Part shown: piece by piece, positions 8,840-18,016 of the stretch | How positions within the stretch are numbered: position 1 is the stretch's first letter | Layout: each line of letters begins with the position of its first letter | Notes under the pieces: model-generated | What the model was told of the DNA's origin: nothing | The model's input: only the letters and a program-made list of their open reading frames with translations | Databases searched by the model: none | Position numbers and translations under genes: made by a program | Assembly (NCBI GenBank): GCA_052171895.1 | Contig: JBQMRN010000003.1 | Location: 62,001 to 126,000, forward strand | From: Arsenophonus sp052171895 | GTDB taxonomy: Bacteria; Pseudomonadota; Gammaproteobacteria; Enterobacterales; Enterobacteriaceae | DNA length: 64,000 nt | Direction of reading: 5' to 3'

Positions 8840-9903
8840 GCCAACCAAAACGCCTCCTAGTGATGGCAGGCGGTACTGGAGGACATGTTTTTCCTGGATT
8901 GGCAGTGGCTAATTATCTAAAGCTACAAGGTTGGGATGTTCGTTGGTTAGGAACTGCTGACCGGATGGAGGCAGATTTAGTTCCTAAACATGGCATCGAA
9001 ATTGAATTTATAAAGATTTCAGGTTTACGTGGTAAAGGTATTAAAGCAGTGTTGCTAGCACCGTTTAAAATTATTAAAGCAATAAAGCAGGCAAAAGTGA
9101 TTATACAGCGTTATCAACCTGATGTCGTATTAGGTATGGGAGGATATGTTTCTGGCCCTGGAGGTATTGCTGCATGGTTATGTAATATTCCAATTGTACT
9201 GCATGAGCAAAATGGGATAGCAGGCTTAACCAATCGTTGGTTAGCTAAAATTGCCAAGCGTGTTTTACAAGCATTTCCGAGTGCCTTCTCTGGTGCTACG
9301 GTAGTCGGAAACCCAGTTCGTGAGGCGGTATTAGGCTTACCTGAACCTCAAGAACGCTTAATTAATCGTGATGGTGCTATTCGAATTTTAGTAATAGGTG
9401 GTAGTCAAGGAGCAAAAATTTTAAACCAAACATTACCAGAAGTTGCAGCTCAATTAGATGGAAAAGTGACTATTTGGCATCAAGCAGGCAAAGGTGCTCA
9501 GCAAATGACGGAAACTTTATATAAAAATTTATCTGATAAATCATATGCTTATAAAGTAACTGAATTTATTGATGATATGGCTGAGGCTTATGCCTGGGCT
9601 GATATCATCGTTTGTCGCGCAGGTGCTTTAACAGTTAGTGAAGTTGCTGCTGCTGGCTTACCAGCAATTTTTATTCCATTCCAGCATAAAGATCGGCAAC
9701 AGTATTGGAATGCGTTACCGTTAGAAAAGGCTGGAGCAGCGAAAATTGTTGAGCAGCCACAATTTTCAACGAATGCGTTGGTAAAACTATTAAAACAATG
9801 CTCTAGGCCACAGTTATTAGAGATGGCAAAAAAAGCACGAGCGATATCGATTACAGATGCAACTAAACGTGTAGCGGCAACCTTAATTGAAGTTGCTAAA
9901 TGA
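8836..9903 (+). CDS. murG: MurG, lipid II-forming GlcNAc transferase
   Basis: MurG is a peripheral inner membrane GT-B glycosyltransferase that adds GlcNAc from UDP-GlcNAc to lipid I, giving lipid II. It has 355 residues, as in E. coli. The N-terminal glycine-rich loop AGGTGGHVFPG is at 11-21, followed by a second one, GMGGYVSGPGG. The nucleotide-sugar region contains GGSQGAKILN and CRAGALTVSEVAAAGLPAIFIPF. The start overlaps ftsW by four bases. A 44-base gap follows before murC, a small break in an otherwise overlapping gene chain. Confidence 0.96.
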   Translation: MSQPKRLLVMAGGTGGHVFPGLAVANYLKLQGWDVRWLGTADRMEADLVPKHGIEIEFIKISGLRGKGIKAVLLAPFKIIKAIKQAKVIIQRYQPDVVLGMGGYVSGPGGIAAWLCNIPIVLHEQNGIAGLTNRWLAKIAKRVLQAFPSAFSGATVVGNPVREAVLGLPEPQERLINRDGAIRILVIGGSQGAKILNQTLPEVAAQLDGKVTIWHQAGKGAQQMTETLYKNLSDKSYAYKVTEFIDDMAEAYAWADIIVCRAGALTVSEVAAAGLPAIFIPFQHKDRQQYWNALPLEKAGAAKIVEQPQFSTNALVKLLKQCSRPQLLEMAKKARAISITDATKRVAATLIEVAK

Positions 9904-9947
9904 AACCGATTTTGCATTGAAGAATGATGAAATCAGCGATATAAATA

Positions 9948-11450
9948 GTGAAGAATAAAGTGAGTAAAGTGAAGAATACACAACAATTAGCTAAATTAAG
10001 AGCAACAGTTCCTGAAATGCGTCGGGTTAGGCATATCCATTTTATTGGCATTGGTGGTTCTGGCATGGGAGGTATTGCTGAAGTATTGGCTAACGAAGGT
10101 TATGAAATTAGTGGTTCTGATTTGTTATCTAATACAGTTACTGAGCAATTAATAGAGCTTGGCGTAAAAATTTTTTTTAATCACCGGCCAGAGAATATTG
10201 CAAATGCTTGCGTTGTCGTCGTATCTACGGCAATAGCTGCAGATAATCTAGAAATTATTGCTGCACGCAAAGCTGGTATTCCGGTCATTCGACGCGCTGA
10301 AATGTTAGCGGAATTGATGCGTTTTCGTCATGGGATTGCTATCGCAGGAACACATGGCAAAACAACGACTACCGCGATGATTGCTAGCATTTATGCGCAA
10401 GCCGGTTTAGATCCAACTTTTATTAATGGCGGATTAGTAAAAGCAGTAGGGGTACATGCACGTTTAGGGACTAGCCGCTATTTAATTGCAGAAGCCGATG
10501 AGAGTGATGCTTCCTTTTTACATTTACAACCACTAGTTGCTGTTATAACAAATATTGAAGCAGATCACATGGAAACTTATGATGGTGATTTTGAGAAATT
10601 AAAACAGACTTTCATCAGTTTCTTACACAATCTGCCATTTTATGGTCGAGCAGTATTATGTATCGATGATCCTGTGGTGCGTTCTCTGCTACCTAAAATA
10701 GGACGTTATATTACCACTTATGGCTTTAGTGATGACGCAGATGTCCGTATTACATCCTATAAGCAACGCGGCAATCAAGATTTCTTTACTGTAGCACGAG
10801 AAAACCAAACTGATTTAGCTTTTATCTTGAATGTACCTGGGCGTCATAATGCATTAAATGCAACTGCGGCTATTGCAGTAGCAACCGAAGAAGAAATTGA
10901 TGATAGTGCTATTTTGACTGCACTAGAAAAATTTCAAGGGACAGGGCGACGTTTTGATTTCTTAGGTAATTTCCCTTTAGCTGATGTTAATGGGAAAAAA
11001 GGTAGTGTTATGCTTCTAGATGATTATGGTCACCATCCAACAGAAGTTAATGCTACTATTAAAGCAGCAAAAGAAGGATGGTCAGATAAACGTATTGTGA
11101 TGGTTTTTCAACCACACAGATATACTCGCACACGTGATTTATATGATGATTTTTCCAATATTTTAGAGCAGGTTGATGTATTGTTAATGCTAGATGTCTA
11201 TCCGGCAGGAGAGAAACCTATCCCTGGCGCAGATAGTCGATCATTATGTAGGACAATTCGAAATCGAGGAAAATTAGATCCTATTTTTGTGGTTGAGCAT
11301 GATAAAATTAGCGAAACATTAGCACAAATTATAGAAGATAACGACCTGATACTTATACAGGGAGCTGGCAATATCGGCAAGATAGCACGAAATTTAGCTG
11401 ATACAGATTTACGGCCAATTCTAAGAAATGAGAGAAAGTATTATGGCTGA
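9948..11450 (+). CDS. murC: MurC, UDP-MurNAc:L-alanine ligase
   Basis: MurC starts peptide stem synthesis by adding L-alanine to UDP-MurNAc. The listed frame gives 500 residues. The family start aligns with KNTQQLAKLRATVPEMRR, so GTG 9969 (493 residues; E. coli has 491) or GTG 9960 is as likely as GTG 9948. All candidates are GTG and no ATG is available. A GAAGAA stretch at 9951-9956 could serve 9960 or 9969. The GIGGSGMGGIAE dinucleotide-like loop, the P-loop GTHGKTTT, EADESDASF and DDYGHHPTE motifs are intact. The 3' end overlaps ddlB by eight bases. Confidence 0.95.
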   Translation: MKNKVSKVKNTQQLAKLRATVPEMRRVRHIHFIGIGGSGMGGIAEVLANEGYEISGSDLLSNTVTEQLIELGVKIFFNHRPENIANACVVVVSTAIAADNLEIIAARKAGIPVIRRAEMLAELMRFRHGIAIAGTHGKTTTTAMIASIYAQAGLDPTFINGGLVKAVGVHARLGTSRYLIAEADESDASFLHLQPLVAVITNIEADHMETYDGDFEKLKQTFISFLHNLPFYGRAVLCIDDPVVRSLLPKIGRYITTYGFSDDADVRITSYKQRGNQDFFTVARENQTDLAFILNVPGRHNALNATAAIAVATEEEIDDSAILTALEKFQGTGRRFDFLGNFPLADVNGKKGSVMLLDDYGHHPTEVNATIKAAKEGWSDKRIVMVFQPHRYTRTRDLYDDFSNILEQVDVLLMLDVYPAGEKPIPGADSRSLCRTIRNRGKLDPIFVVEHDKISETLAQIIEDNDLILIQGAGNIGKIARNLADTDLRPILRNERKYYG

Positions 11451-12363
11451 TAAAGTTGCCGTACTTTTAGGCGGAAATTCGGCCGAAAGAGAGGTCTCAG
11501 TGCAATCTGGTGAGGCAGTAGTAAATGGCTTATGTGATGCTGGAATAGATGCCTATCCAGTTGATATTAAAGATTTTGCTATCATTAAATTAAAAGAAGC
11601 TGGTTATAATAGAGTTTTTATTGCCTTACATGGCCGAGGTGGTGAAGATGGTACTGTGCAAGGTGTCTTAGAATTTTTAGGTTTACCCTATACTGGCAGT
11701 GGTGTTTTAGCTTCATCACTTTCAATGGATAAGCTACGTACCAAACAATTATGGTCGGGAATAGGTTTACCTGTTGCATCCTATATAGGCCTGGATAAAC
11801 AACAGCTAGCAATGATATCAGATAATATGCTTTTTGAGTCTGTTTATCATTTAGGGTTACCACTTATTGTGAAGCCAAGTCTTGAAGGTTCAAGCATTGG
11901 TATGAGAAAAGTAACCACTTTGGCTGAATTAAGAATAGCGATCGAGTTTGCTTTCCATTATGACAAAGATGTGCTGATTGAGAAATGGCTAAATGGACCT
12001 GAATATACTGTGGCAATTGTAGGAGAGCAGATACTGCCATCAATTCGTATTCAACCGGGAGGTGTTTTTTATGATTATGATTCCAAATATCTTTCTAATA
12101 AAACACAATATTTCTGTCCTAGTGGGTTAAAAACAGAAGAAGAACAGCAATTGAATGAATTGTCGCTAGCGGCTTATAAGGCGCTTGGTTGTACTGGTTG
12201 GGGACGCGTTGATCTCATGAGAGATAACAATGGTATTTTTTATTTATTAGAAATAAATACTTCACCGGGAATGACTAATCATAGTTTAGTACCTATGGCT
12301 GCGAAACAAGCAGGAATGAGTTTTTCACACTTAGTTAAAAAGATTTTGGAATTAGCGGAGTAA
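11443..12363 (+). CDS. ddlB: DdlB, D-alanine:D-alanine ligase
   Basis: DdlB is an ATP-grasp enzyme that joins two D-alanines to give the dipeptide used by MurF. I chose ATG 11443 (MADKVAVLLGGNSAEREVS), which gives 306 residues, the E. coli length. The frame also has an ATG at 11428, five codons upstream inside murC, preceded by no better ribosome site. The motifs HGRGGEDGTVQG, the ATP-grasp VKPSLEGSSIGM, EKWLNGPEYTVAI and the metal-binding end LLEINTSPGMTNHS are intact. Neighbours are murC (eight-base overlap) and ftsQ (one-base gap). Confidence 0.95.
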   Translation: MADKVAVLLGGNSAEREVSVQSGEAVVNGLCDAGIDAYPVDIKDFAIIKLKEAGYNRVFIALHGRGGEDGTVQGVLEFLGLPYTGSGVLASSLSMDKLRTKQLWSGIGLPVASYIGLDKQQLAMISDNMLFESVYHLGLPLIVKPSLEGSSIGMRKVTTLAELRIAIEFAFHYDKDVLIEKWLNGPEYTVAIVGEQILPSIRIQPGGVFYDYDSKYLSNKTQYFCPSGLKTEEEQQLNELSLAAYKALGCTGWGRVDLMRDNNGIFYLLEINTSPGMTNHSLVPMAAKQAGMSFSHLVKKILELAE

Positions 12364-12364
12364 T

Positions 12365-13162
12365 ATGCTGCAGGCATCACTGAACGTTCATAATAAAAAG
12401 CCTAAAGAGCGGCGGAATGATGTAGGTCGAAGTAATGGTTCTTATTTTTCAGGCATTATCTTCTTCTTGATAGTATTGGGTACTATCATATGGGGGGTGT
12501 GGATGGTGTTAAATTGGATGAAAGATGTTAATCGATTGCCTATATCCAAGTTGCTGATCACTGGAGAACGCTATTATACCCGTGACGATAATGTTAGAAA
12601 AGCAATATTGTCACTAGGTATTCCGGGTACATTTATGACTATAGATGTGAAGGCGATCCAGAATCAAATAAAAACCATGCCATGGATAAGCCAAGTTATG
12701 GTACGTAAACAATGGCCGGATGAACTAAAAATTCATTTAGTGGAATATAAACCTTATGCAAAATGGAACGATACCTTTTTTATTAATCCAGAAGGCACTG
12801 TTTTTAGCTTACCAGCGTTATTAAATGTTAACGGTAATTTTTTGATGTTATATGGTCCACAAGGCACTCATCAAGAAGTATTAGAAATGTATCGTGTTAT
12901 ACAACAGCAATTAGGGCCTCATAATTTTAGTATTAAGTCAGTATCAATGACTGCACGACGTGCTTGGCAATTAGTTTTAGCTAATGATATTCGATTAAAT
13001 ATAGGTAAACAGGATATTAAAGAACGATTAAACCGTTTTCTTAAGCTTTATCCACTATTAAAACAAGTGAGAGATAAACGTATTGGATATATAGATTTGC
13101 GATATGGTAGCGGTGCTGCGGTAGGTTGGTTACCACTTTTAGCTGAACCTGTTACACACTGA
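12365..13162 (+). CDS. ftsQ: FtsQ, bitopic divisome protein with POTRA domain
   Basis: FtsQ recruits FtsL and FtsB and is the hub of the FtsQLB complex. It has 265 residues against 276 in E. coli; the difference is the unconserved C-terminal tail. The layout is a short cytoplasmic tail, one membrane segment at about 29-50, a POTRA domain at about 60-128 (LITGERYYTRDDNVRKAI and IQNQIKTMPWISQVMVRKQWPDELKIHL), and a beta domain ending in YIDLRYGSGAAVGW. Unlike in E. coli, where ftsQ and ftsA overlap, a 52-base gap separates it from ftsA. Confidence 0.95.
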   Translation: MLQASLNVHNKKPKERRNDVGRSNGSYFSGIIFFLIVLGTIIWGVWMVLNWMKDVNRLPISKLLITGERYYTRDDNVRKAILSLGIPGTFMTIDVKAIQNQIKTMPWISQVMVRKQWPDELKIHLVEYKPYAKWNDTFFINPEGTVFSLPALLNVNGNFLMLYGPQGTHQEVLEMYRVIQQQLGPHNFSIKSVSMTARRAWQLVLANDIRLNIGKQDIKERLNRFLKLYPLLKQVRDKRIGYIDLRYGSGAAVGWLPLLAEPVTH

Positions 13163-13214
13163 ATTGAAATAGTTTTTAAAACTGCTAACTGTGAACAGAT
13201 ACAGGCAAATAACG

Positions 13215-14471
13215 ATGATCAAAACGACGGACAGAAAATTAATAGTTGGTCTTGAAATTGGAACTTCTAAGGTTTCTGCGCTGGTTGGTGAAATTTTGCC
13301 TGATGGGATGGTAAATATTATTGGTGTCGGTAATTCTCCATCTCGAGGGATGGATAAAGGTGGTGTGAATGATTTGGAATCTGTCGTTAAATGCGTGCAG
13401 CGAACTATTGATCAAGCAGAATTGATGGCGGATTGCCAAATATCATCAGTTTATCTGGCGCTTTCTGGGAAGCATGTTAGTTGTCAGAATGAAATAGGTA
13501 TGGTGCCTATTTCTGAAGATGAAGTCACTCAAGATGATGTAGATAGCGTTGTACATACAGCTAAATCTGTCCGGGTTCGTGATGAACATAGAATTTTACA
13601 TGTTATTCCACAAGAATATGCGATTGATTATCAAGAAGGAATTAAAAATCCAGTAGGACTTTCAGGTGTACGTATGCAAGCCAAGGTACATCTGATTACT
13701 TGCCATAATGATACGGCTAAAAATATTGTTAAAGCAGTTGAACGCTGTGGATTAAAAGTAGATCAATTAATTTTTGCCGGTTTAGCATCAAGTTATTCCG
13801 TTTTAACGGAAGATGAGTGTGAATTGGGGGTATGTGTCGTCGATATTGGCGGTGGAACCATGGATATAGCCGTTTATACTGATGGCGCACTGCGCCATAC
13901 CAAGGTTATACCCTATGCTGGTAATGTCGTGACAAGTGATATTGCTTACGCATTTGGTACCCCACCAAACGATGCTGAAACGATAAAAGTTCGCCATGGA
14001 TGCGCATTAGGTACTATTGTTAGTAAAGACGAAAATGTTGAAGTACCAAGTGTAGGTGGTCGGCTACCGAGAAGTTTACAACGCCAAACATTAGCTGAAG
14101 TTATCGAGCCACGTTACACAGAATTACTAAACTTAGTAAATGATGAAATTTTGAAATTGCAAGAACAATTACGTCAGCAAAGTCTTAAACATCATCTGGC
14201 GGCTGGCATTGTTTTAACAGGAGGCGGTGCTCAAATTGATGGTCTAGTCGAATGTGCCCAAAGAGTATTTCATACTCAGGTACGCATCGGTAAGCCATTA
14301 AATATAACTGGTTTAACAGATTATGCACAGGAGCCTTATTACTCCACAGCTGTAGGGCTTTTGCATTATGGCAAACAGACTCAGCTTGAAAATGAAGCCG
14401 AACTGAATAAGTGTACATCACTGAGTAGTTGGTTTTATAAAATCACTAGTTGGCTTAGAAAAGAATTTTAA
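13215..14471 (+). CDS. ftsA: FtsA, actin-like membrane tether for FtsZ
   Basis: FtsA is an actin-fold ATPase that anchors FtsZ filaments to the inner membrane and recruits later divisome proteins. I chose ATG 13215 (MIKTTDRKLIVGLEIGTSK), which gives 418 residues, close to the 420 of E. coli; an in-frame ATG at 13191 would add eight unconserved residues. Phosphate-binding GLEIGTSKV, the second loop VVDIGGGTMDIAVY, and adenosine motif VLTGGGAQIDGL are intact. The end SSWFYKITSWLRKEF is the amphipathic membrane-targeting helix. The FtsA sequence is one of the best conserved in the window. Confidence 0.96.
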   Translation: MIKTTDRKLIVGLEIGTSKVSALVGEILPDGMVNIIGVGNSPSRGMDKGGVNDLESVVKCVQRTIDQAELMADCQISSVYLALSGKHVSCQNEIGMVPISEDEVTQDDVDSVVHTAKSVRVRDEHRILHVIPQEYAIDYQEGIKNPVGLSGVRMQAKVHLITCHNDTAKNIVKAVERCGLKVDQLIFAGLASSYSVLTEDECELGVCVVDIGGGTMDIAVYTDGALRHTKVIPYAGNVVTSDIAYAFGTPPNDAETIKVRHGCALGTIVSKDENVEVPSVGGRLPRSLQRQTLAEVIEPRYTELLNLVNDEILKLQEQLRQQSLKHHLAAGIVLTGGGAQIDGLVECAQRVFHTQVRIGKPLNITGLTDYAQEPYYSTAVGLLHYGKQTQLENEAELNKCTSLSSWFYKITSWLRKEF

Positions 14472-14525
14472 TTTTGTAAGAAGCAAATCTTTCGCTTCTA
14501 TATAGGTAAAAAACGGAGAGAGATT

Positions 14526-15695
14526 ATGTTTGAACCAATGGAATTAACCAATGACGCGGTGATTAAAGTCATCGGCGTTGGTGGTGGCGGTGGAAATGCC
14601 GTTGAACACATGGTGCGTGAACGCATCGAAGGTGTTGAATTCTTTGCTGTTAATACGGATGCTCAGGCATTACGTAAAACAGCAGTAGGACAAACTATTC
14701 AGATCGGCAATGGTATTACAAAAGGCTTGGGAGCAGGAGCGAATCCTGAAGTTGGTCGTAATGCCGCTGAAGAAGATCGTGAAGCTTTGCACAATGCGCT
14801 TGATGGGGCAGATATGGTCTTTATTGCTGCTGGTATGGGTGGTGGTACGGGAACCGGTGCAGCCCCTGTTGTAGCTGAAGTTGCTAAAGAGCTTGGTATA
14901 CTGACGGTAGCGGTTGTGACAAAACCTTTCAACTTTGAAGGTAAAAAACGGATGGCATTTGCTGAAACAGGAATCTCAGAACTGTCTAAGGATGTTGATT
15001 CCTTGATTACCATTCCGAATGATAAATTATTAAAAGTGCTTGGGCGCGGTATTTCTTTGCTAGATGCATTCGGTGCTGCAAATGATGTGTTAAAAGGTGC
15101 AGTACAAGGCATTGCTGAGCTTATTACTCGTCCTGGTTTAATGAATGTGGATTTTGCTGATGTTCGTACCGTCATGTCTGAAATGGGTTATGCTATGATG
15201 GGATCAGGCGTAGCACGAGGTGAAGATCGAGCTGAAGAAGCAGCAGAAATAGCAATTTCTAGCCCATTATTGGAAGATATCGATTTATCTGGCGCTCGTG
15301 GTGTATTAGTTAATATTACCGCCGGTTTTGATTTACGGCTTGATGAATTTGAAACAGTGGGTAATAGCATTCGTGCATTTGCGTCGGATAATGCAACGGT
15401 TGTTATTGGTACTTCACTGGATCCTGAAATGAATGATGAGTTGCGGGTGACCGTCGTTGCTACAGGAATTGGTATGGATAAGCGTCCAGAAATTACGTTA
15501 ATTACTAATAAAACACCTCAAAAGTCATCGCTAGAGCAGCGTTATCAGCAGATGCAAGGCTCAATGCCGGCTATCACACCGTTAGCAGAGGAAAAAAAAT
15601 CTGTTGCTAAAGTGGTGAATGAACAAAATTTGCAATCAAATAAGGAGCCAGACTATCTTGATATTCCTGCTTTTTTAAGAAAACAGGCTGATTAG
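14526..15695 (+). CDS. ftsZ: FtsZ, tubulin-like division GTPase
   Basis: FtsZ polymerises into the cytokinetic Z ring. It has 389 residues (383 in E. coli). The tubulin signature GMGGGTGTG is at 103-111. The synergy loop NVDFADVRTVMSEMG is present and would complete the GTPase site of the next subunit. The variable linker runs from about 317 to 373. The last 16 residues contain DYLDIPAFLRKQ, the conserved C-terminal peptide that binds FtsA and ZipA. A GGAGAG Shine-Dalgarno precedes the ATG by about six bases. The stop is TAG. Confidence 0.97.
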   Translation: MFEPMELTNDAVIKVIGVGGGGGNAVEHMVRERIEGVEFFAVNTDAQALRKTAVGQTIQIGNGITKGLGAGANPEVGRNAAEEDREALHNALDGADMVFIAAGMGGGTGTGAAPVVAEVAKELGILTVAVVTKPFNFEGKKRMAFAETGISELSKDVDSLITIPNDKLLKVLGRGISLLDAFGAANDVLKGAVQGIAELITRPGLMNVDFADVRTVMSEMGYAMMGSGVARGEDRAEEAAEIAISSPLLEDIDLSGARGVLVNITAGFDLRLDEFETVGNSIRAFASDNATVVIGTSLDPEMNDELRVTVVATGIGMDKRPEITLITNKTPQKSSLEQRYQQMQGSMPAITPLAEEKKSVAKVVNEQNLQSNKEPDYLDIPAFLRKQAD

Positions 15696-15737
15696 TTAAG
15701 AATTGATTGGTTTCTCTGCTATTTTTGTGCTAAAAAA

Positions 15738-15762
15738 TTTTGCTCATATTAAACGAGCAAAA
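15738..15762 (+). promoter_or_regulatory. Perfect 8-bp hairpin in the ftsZ-lpxC gap
   Basis: TTTTGCTC at 15738-15745 is the exact reverse complement of GAGCAAAA at 15755-15762, with a nine-base loop. It lies 33 bases before the lpxC start and 42 bases after the ftsZ stop. No T run follows, so it is not a standard intrinsic terminator; it could be an RNA processing or attenuating structure. The function is inferred only from position. Confidence 0.35.
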
Positions 15763-15794
15763 GAGAGAAAGGCAGTTAACGATGTGAGAAAATG

Positions 15795-16712
15795 ATGATC
15801 AAACAAAGGACACTAAAATGTATTGTTCAAGCGACGGGTATAGGTTTGCATACGGGCAAGAAAGTCACTTTAGCATTGCGTCCAGCACCGGCTAATACCG
15901 GGGTCATCTACCACCGTACAGATTTAAATCCACCGGTTGATTTCCTGGCTGAGGCAAAATCAGTACGTGATACCGTGCTATGTACATGCTTGGTTAATGA
16001 AGATAATATACGTATTTCAACGGTAGAACATCTGAATGCCGCATTAGCAGGGCTTGGAATTGATAATATCATCGTTGAGGTAGATGCACCAGAAATCCCA
16101 ATAATGGATGGAAGTGCCGCTCCTTTTGTATTTTTATTATTAGATGCAGGCATTGAAGAGTTAAATAGTGCCAAGAAATTTCTTCGTATTAAAAATAGTA
16201 TCCGAGTTACAGATGGTGATAAATGGGCAAAACTAGCGCCTTATAATGGATTTAGCTTAGATTTCACTATCGATTTCAATCATCCCGCTATTAATAGCAG
16301 TACTCAACATTATAAACTAGATTTTTCGGCAAAATCTTTTGTTAGAGATATTAGCCGTGCGCGTACGTTTGGTTTCATTCGTGATATTGAATATTTACAA
16401 TCTAAAGGGTTATGTTTAGGCGGTAGCTTTGATTGTGCTATTGTTGTTGATGATTATCGCGTTTTAAATGAAGATGGCTTACGTTTTGAAGATGAATTTG
16501 TGCGTCATAAAACGCTAGATGCTATTGGTGATTTGTTTATGTGTGGTCATAATATCATTGGTGCTTTTACCGCATATAAATCAGGTCATGCATTGAATAA
16601 TAAATTATTACAGGCTGTTTTAGCAACAGAATCTGCTTGGGATATGGTGACGTTCGAAGATGAATATGAAATGCCAGTTACATTTAAAACACCTTCAACA
16701 ATAATAATCTAA
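15795..16712 (+). CDS. lpxC: LpxC, UDP-3-O-acyl-GlcNAc deacetylase
   Basis: LpxC is the zinc-dependent cytoplasmic deacetylase for the committed step of lipid A synthesis. I chose ATG 15795 (MIKQRTLKC), which gives 305 residues, exactly the E. coli length; ATG 15792 would add one Met. His79 in STVEHLNAALAG and His238 and Asp242 in VRHKTLDAIGDL are the zinc ligands, and His265 in YKSGHALNN is the catalytic base. In E. coli the C-terminus is a degradation signal recognised by FtsH; here it ends TFKTPSTIII, so it remains hydrophobic. The intact gene implies that lipopolysaccharide is still made. Confidence 0.96.
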   Translation: MIKQRTLKCIVQATGIGLHTGKKVTLALRPAPANTGVIYHRTDLNPPVDFLAEAKSVRDTVLCTCLVNEDNIRISTVEHLNAALAGLGIDNIIVEVDAPEIPIMDGSAAPFVFLLLDAGIEELNSAKKFLRIKNSIRVTDGDKWAKLAPYNGFSLDFTIDFNHPAINSSTQHYKLDFSAKSFVRDISRARTFGFIRDIEYLQSKGLCLGGSFDCAIVVDDYRVLNEDGLRFEDEFVRHKTLDAIGDLFMCGHNIIGAFTAYKSGHALNNKLLQAVLATESAWDMVTFEDEYEMPVTFKTPSTIII

Positions 16713-16805
16713 GATAGATTATCTTAAACATGGTATTCTATCTATTTTAGATCAGTGGATTATTCTATCTCTTACAATACTTTCATTTATGCTTTTTACT
16801 CAATA

Positions 16806-17327
16806 CTAATCTTTAGTGTTAGTTACTTTCCTATTCTCTCCGGCCAATGCAGCTAGCCGCTCTAATTTTTCCTTTAGTTTTTTTGGACTTCTTTTTGCTA
16901 GGTTACGAATTGTCTTTGCACTCTCTTTGGTTAGTTTGCTTATTATCTTTTTTGATGGTTTTATAGTTGCTATTTGCTGAATTAATAAGAAATTTTTTGA
17001 ATTTTTAGATGATAATGATGGATTAATTATTATCTTGATTGAAGATAAATATGGTAAAATAGTTTTACGTAATATTAAGAGTAGCGTAGGAAGTTCATAG
17101 TTTAATCGTATTTTTCGGCTAGCATTTGTAACTTCTAGAATAAGAATATCTTGACGATAATTAGCGACTCGACACCAAGCCTTTAACTCAATAGGAACTA
17201 GACTGATAACAGTATTATTGAGTTTAATTAATGCCTGTGAGCGCTGTTGAATAGTTTGTAAGGTATTTGAATCAAGATTGCTCTCTTTTAACAAAAGATT
17301 TAAAGATTGCGGATAACTATCGTACAT
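16806..17327 (-). CDS. dciA: DUF721/DciA-family protein
   Basis: The product has 173 residues. The N-terminal half resembles the DUF721 family: residues 26-105 contain IQQRSQALIKLNNTVISLVP, CRVANYRQDILILEVTNASRKIRLNYELPTLL and an IKIIINP strand. In other bacteria DciA-type proteins load the replicative helicase DnaB. The C-terminal part (about 125-165) is rich in Lys and Arg and probably helical. The position between lpxC and secA, on the opposite strand, is where DUF721 genes sit in several other gammaproteobacteria. The family call is fairly firm; the helicase-loading role is inference, since many Enterobacterales use DnaC instead. The frame is intact. Confidence 0.7.
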   Translation of the reverse strand: MYDSYPQSLNLLLKESNLDSNTLQTIQQRSQALIKLNNTVISLVPIELKAWCRVANYRQDILILEVTNASRKIRLNYELPTLLLILRKTILPYLSSIKIIINPSLSSKNSKNFLLIQQIATIKPSKKIISKLTKESAKTIRNLAKRSPKKLKEKLERLAALAGENRKVTNTKD

Positions 17328-18016
17328 TTCTATTCCAAGTCTTATATTATAAGATATTCAATGAATATATTAGTTCTTTGGTGATGTTTTGGTAAACGAT
17401 ATTTTTTGGTGCACCTGTTATTAGGTATTGTAACGAATAGATTACTGTCCTACAACTTTGGTAAAAGTGATTAAAAATATGTTATATAGTAGCTATATTA
17501 TTACCACATTACCAGTAAATTTTAGCATCAGATCATTTGATAGTAGTTACTAACTAACGTCTATTTATAATTGTAAAGCAAATTATTTGGCATCAGTATT
17601 CTTCACGTATACGTAAGAGATAAAAAATTCCACGACAGCTGATTTTTATTTTTTAGCTAAATAGATACAAAAACAGCTGAATATCAATTTAAGTGGAAAC
17701 AATAAACCAATTTTGTTTTATAATATAGTTAACACTCTTTACTCTATGAGTAATTTAAGTGTTTTTTTATCTTAACGAGAAAAATTTCATTTATTCATTA
17801 ATATAATCTTCTTACTACATTACTTACCAATGTGCACTATAGCTTGCTTGGGTTTCAAGGTATTTGAGTTTGCCCATATAACACAAATTTCATTAACTTT
17901 TCGTTAATTCTTAGTAGCAACCATATATTCAACTGAATATATTAATTATGTTTGTTAAAACCAGATAATATAGGCGAATCTAAATAAAAATACCGTCTTA
18001 ATTGAGAAAAACATTT
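17328..18016. other. Gene-poor stretch before secA, no secM seen
   Basis: This AT-rich stretch of nearly 700 bases contains no open frame of useful length on either strand. In E. coli this place holds secM, whose nascent peptide arrests the ribosome and adjusts secA expression. I looked for a signal peptide frame ending in a GIRAGP-like arrest motif and saw none. It probably contains the secA and dciA promoters, but I cannot assign them with confidence. Confidence 0.5.

Noticed and set aside
14699..15175. A 158-codon open frame antisense to ftsZ
   Set aside because: It is a shadow of the highly biased ftsZ codons. It has no ribosome site or family resemblance, and ftsZ is certain.
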